Shown here: positions 5,457 through 5,514 of the stretch, in pieces | Layout of the letters: every line of letters starts with the position of its first letter | Numbering within the stretch: the first letter of the stretch is position 1 | Assembly (NCBI GenBank): GCA_900543715.1 | Contig: UQSX01000134.1 | Coordinates: forward strand, 1 to 5,514 | DNA from: an uncultured Blautia sp. | Lineage (GTDB): Bacteria; Bacillota; Clostridia; Lachnospirales; Lachnospiraceae | DNA length: 5,514 nucleotides | Direction: 5' to 3' | Translations under genes and position numbers: made by a program | The notes under the pieces: model-generated | What the model was told of the DNA's origin: nothing | Seen by the model: the letters and a program-made list of their open reading frames with translations, nothing else | Databases searched by the model: none

Positions 5457-5514
5457 CAAGTATACAGCTTCTTGCATGCCTTGGTATGATAGTGGGTGGA
5501 TTTCTTCTTTTGGG
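5453..5514 (+). CDS. Start of a probable TadB-like membrane platform protein (cut by window end)
   Basis: A TTG at 5453 overlaps the CpaF stop (TTGA). It is preceded by the purine-rich AGGAGAGG (5441-5448), 4 nt upstream. The visible 20 residues, MTSIQLLACLGMIVGGFLLL, form a hydrophobic N-terminal segment. In Tad operons the gene after cpaF is normally tadB, a T2SSF-domain inner-membrane platform protein, and the sequence fits that. The identification rests on position and hydrophobicity because the domain itself lies outside the window. Confidence 0.6.
   Translation, partial: MTSIQLLACLGMIVGGFLLL

Overview
The window looks like low-to-mid GC Clostridia, most likely a gut Lachnospiraceae-type Firmicute. 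This rests on strong AGGAGG ribosome binding sites, TTG/GTG starts, tightly packed same-strand genes, and protein families I recognise from that group. All supported genes are on the + strand. Small accessory genes with structured leaders and a broken gene at the left suggest an accessory or mobile-element region, but no integrase, relaxase or attachment site is visible, so this is inference.

Left part (1-1512). A structured leader-like element (about 6-85) precedes a radical SAM gene whose reading frame is broken near base 231. The N-terminal part lies in frame 3 (about 105-231) and the iron-sulfur-cluster motif and rest lie in frame 1 (to 984). A second, related leader (about 1005-1131) precedes a small protein gene of unknown function (1133-1444, TTG start). 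A rho-independent terminator (1484-1512) closes this unit.

Right part (1553-5514). This is the front half of a Tad/Flp-type pilus (type IVc, type II secretion-like) operon. In order it holds a small pilin-like DUF6133-type protein, a CpaA/TadV-type A24 prepilin peptidase, an unannotated 36-residue single-span membrane protein, a GC-rich hairpin, a CpaB/RcpC-like SAF-domain protein, a CpaE/TadZ-like P-loop ATPase, the CpaF/TadA secretion ATPase, and the first 20 codons of a probable TadB-like membrane platform protein cut by the window end. Several junctions overlap or abut (11 nt, 0 nt, 7 nt, 4 nt), indicating translational coupling.

How they would work together: the peptidase matures the pilin, CpaF powers assembly through the TadB/TadC platform, the CpaE-like protein probably localises the machine, and CpaB sits across the envelope. 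The Tad set is a known system. The most unusual signals are the two related structured leaders and the frameshift just before the radical SAM cysteine motif.
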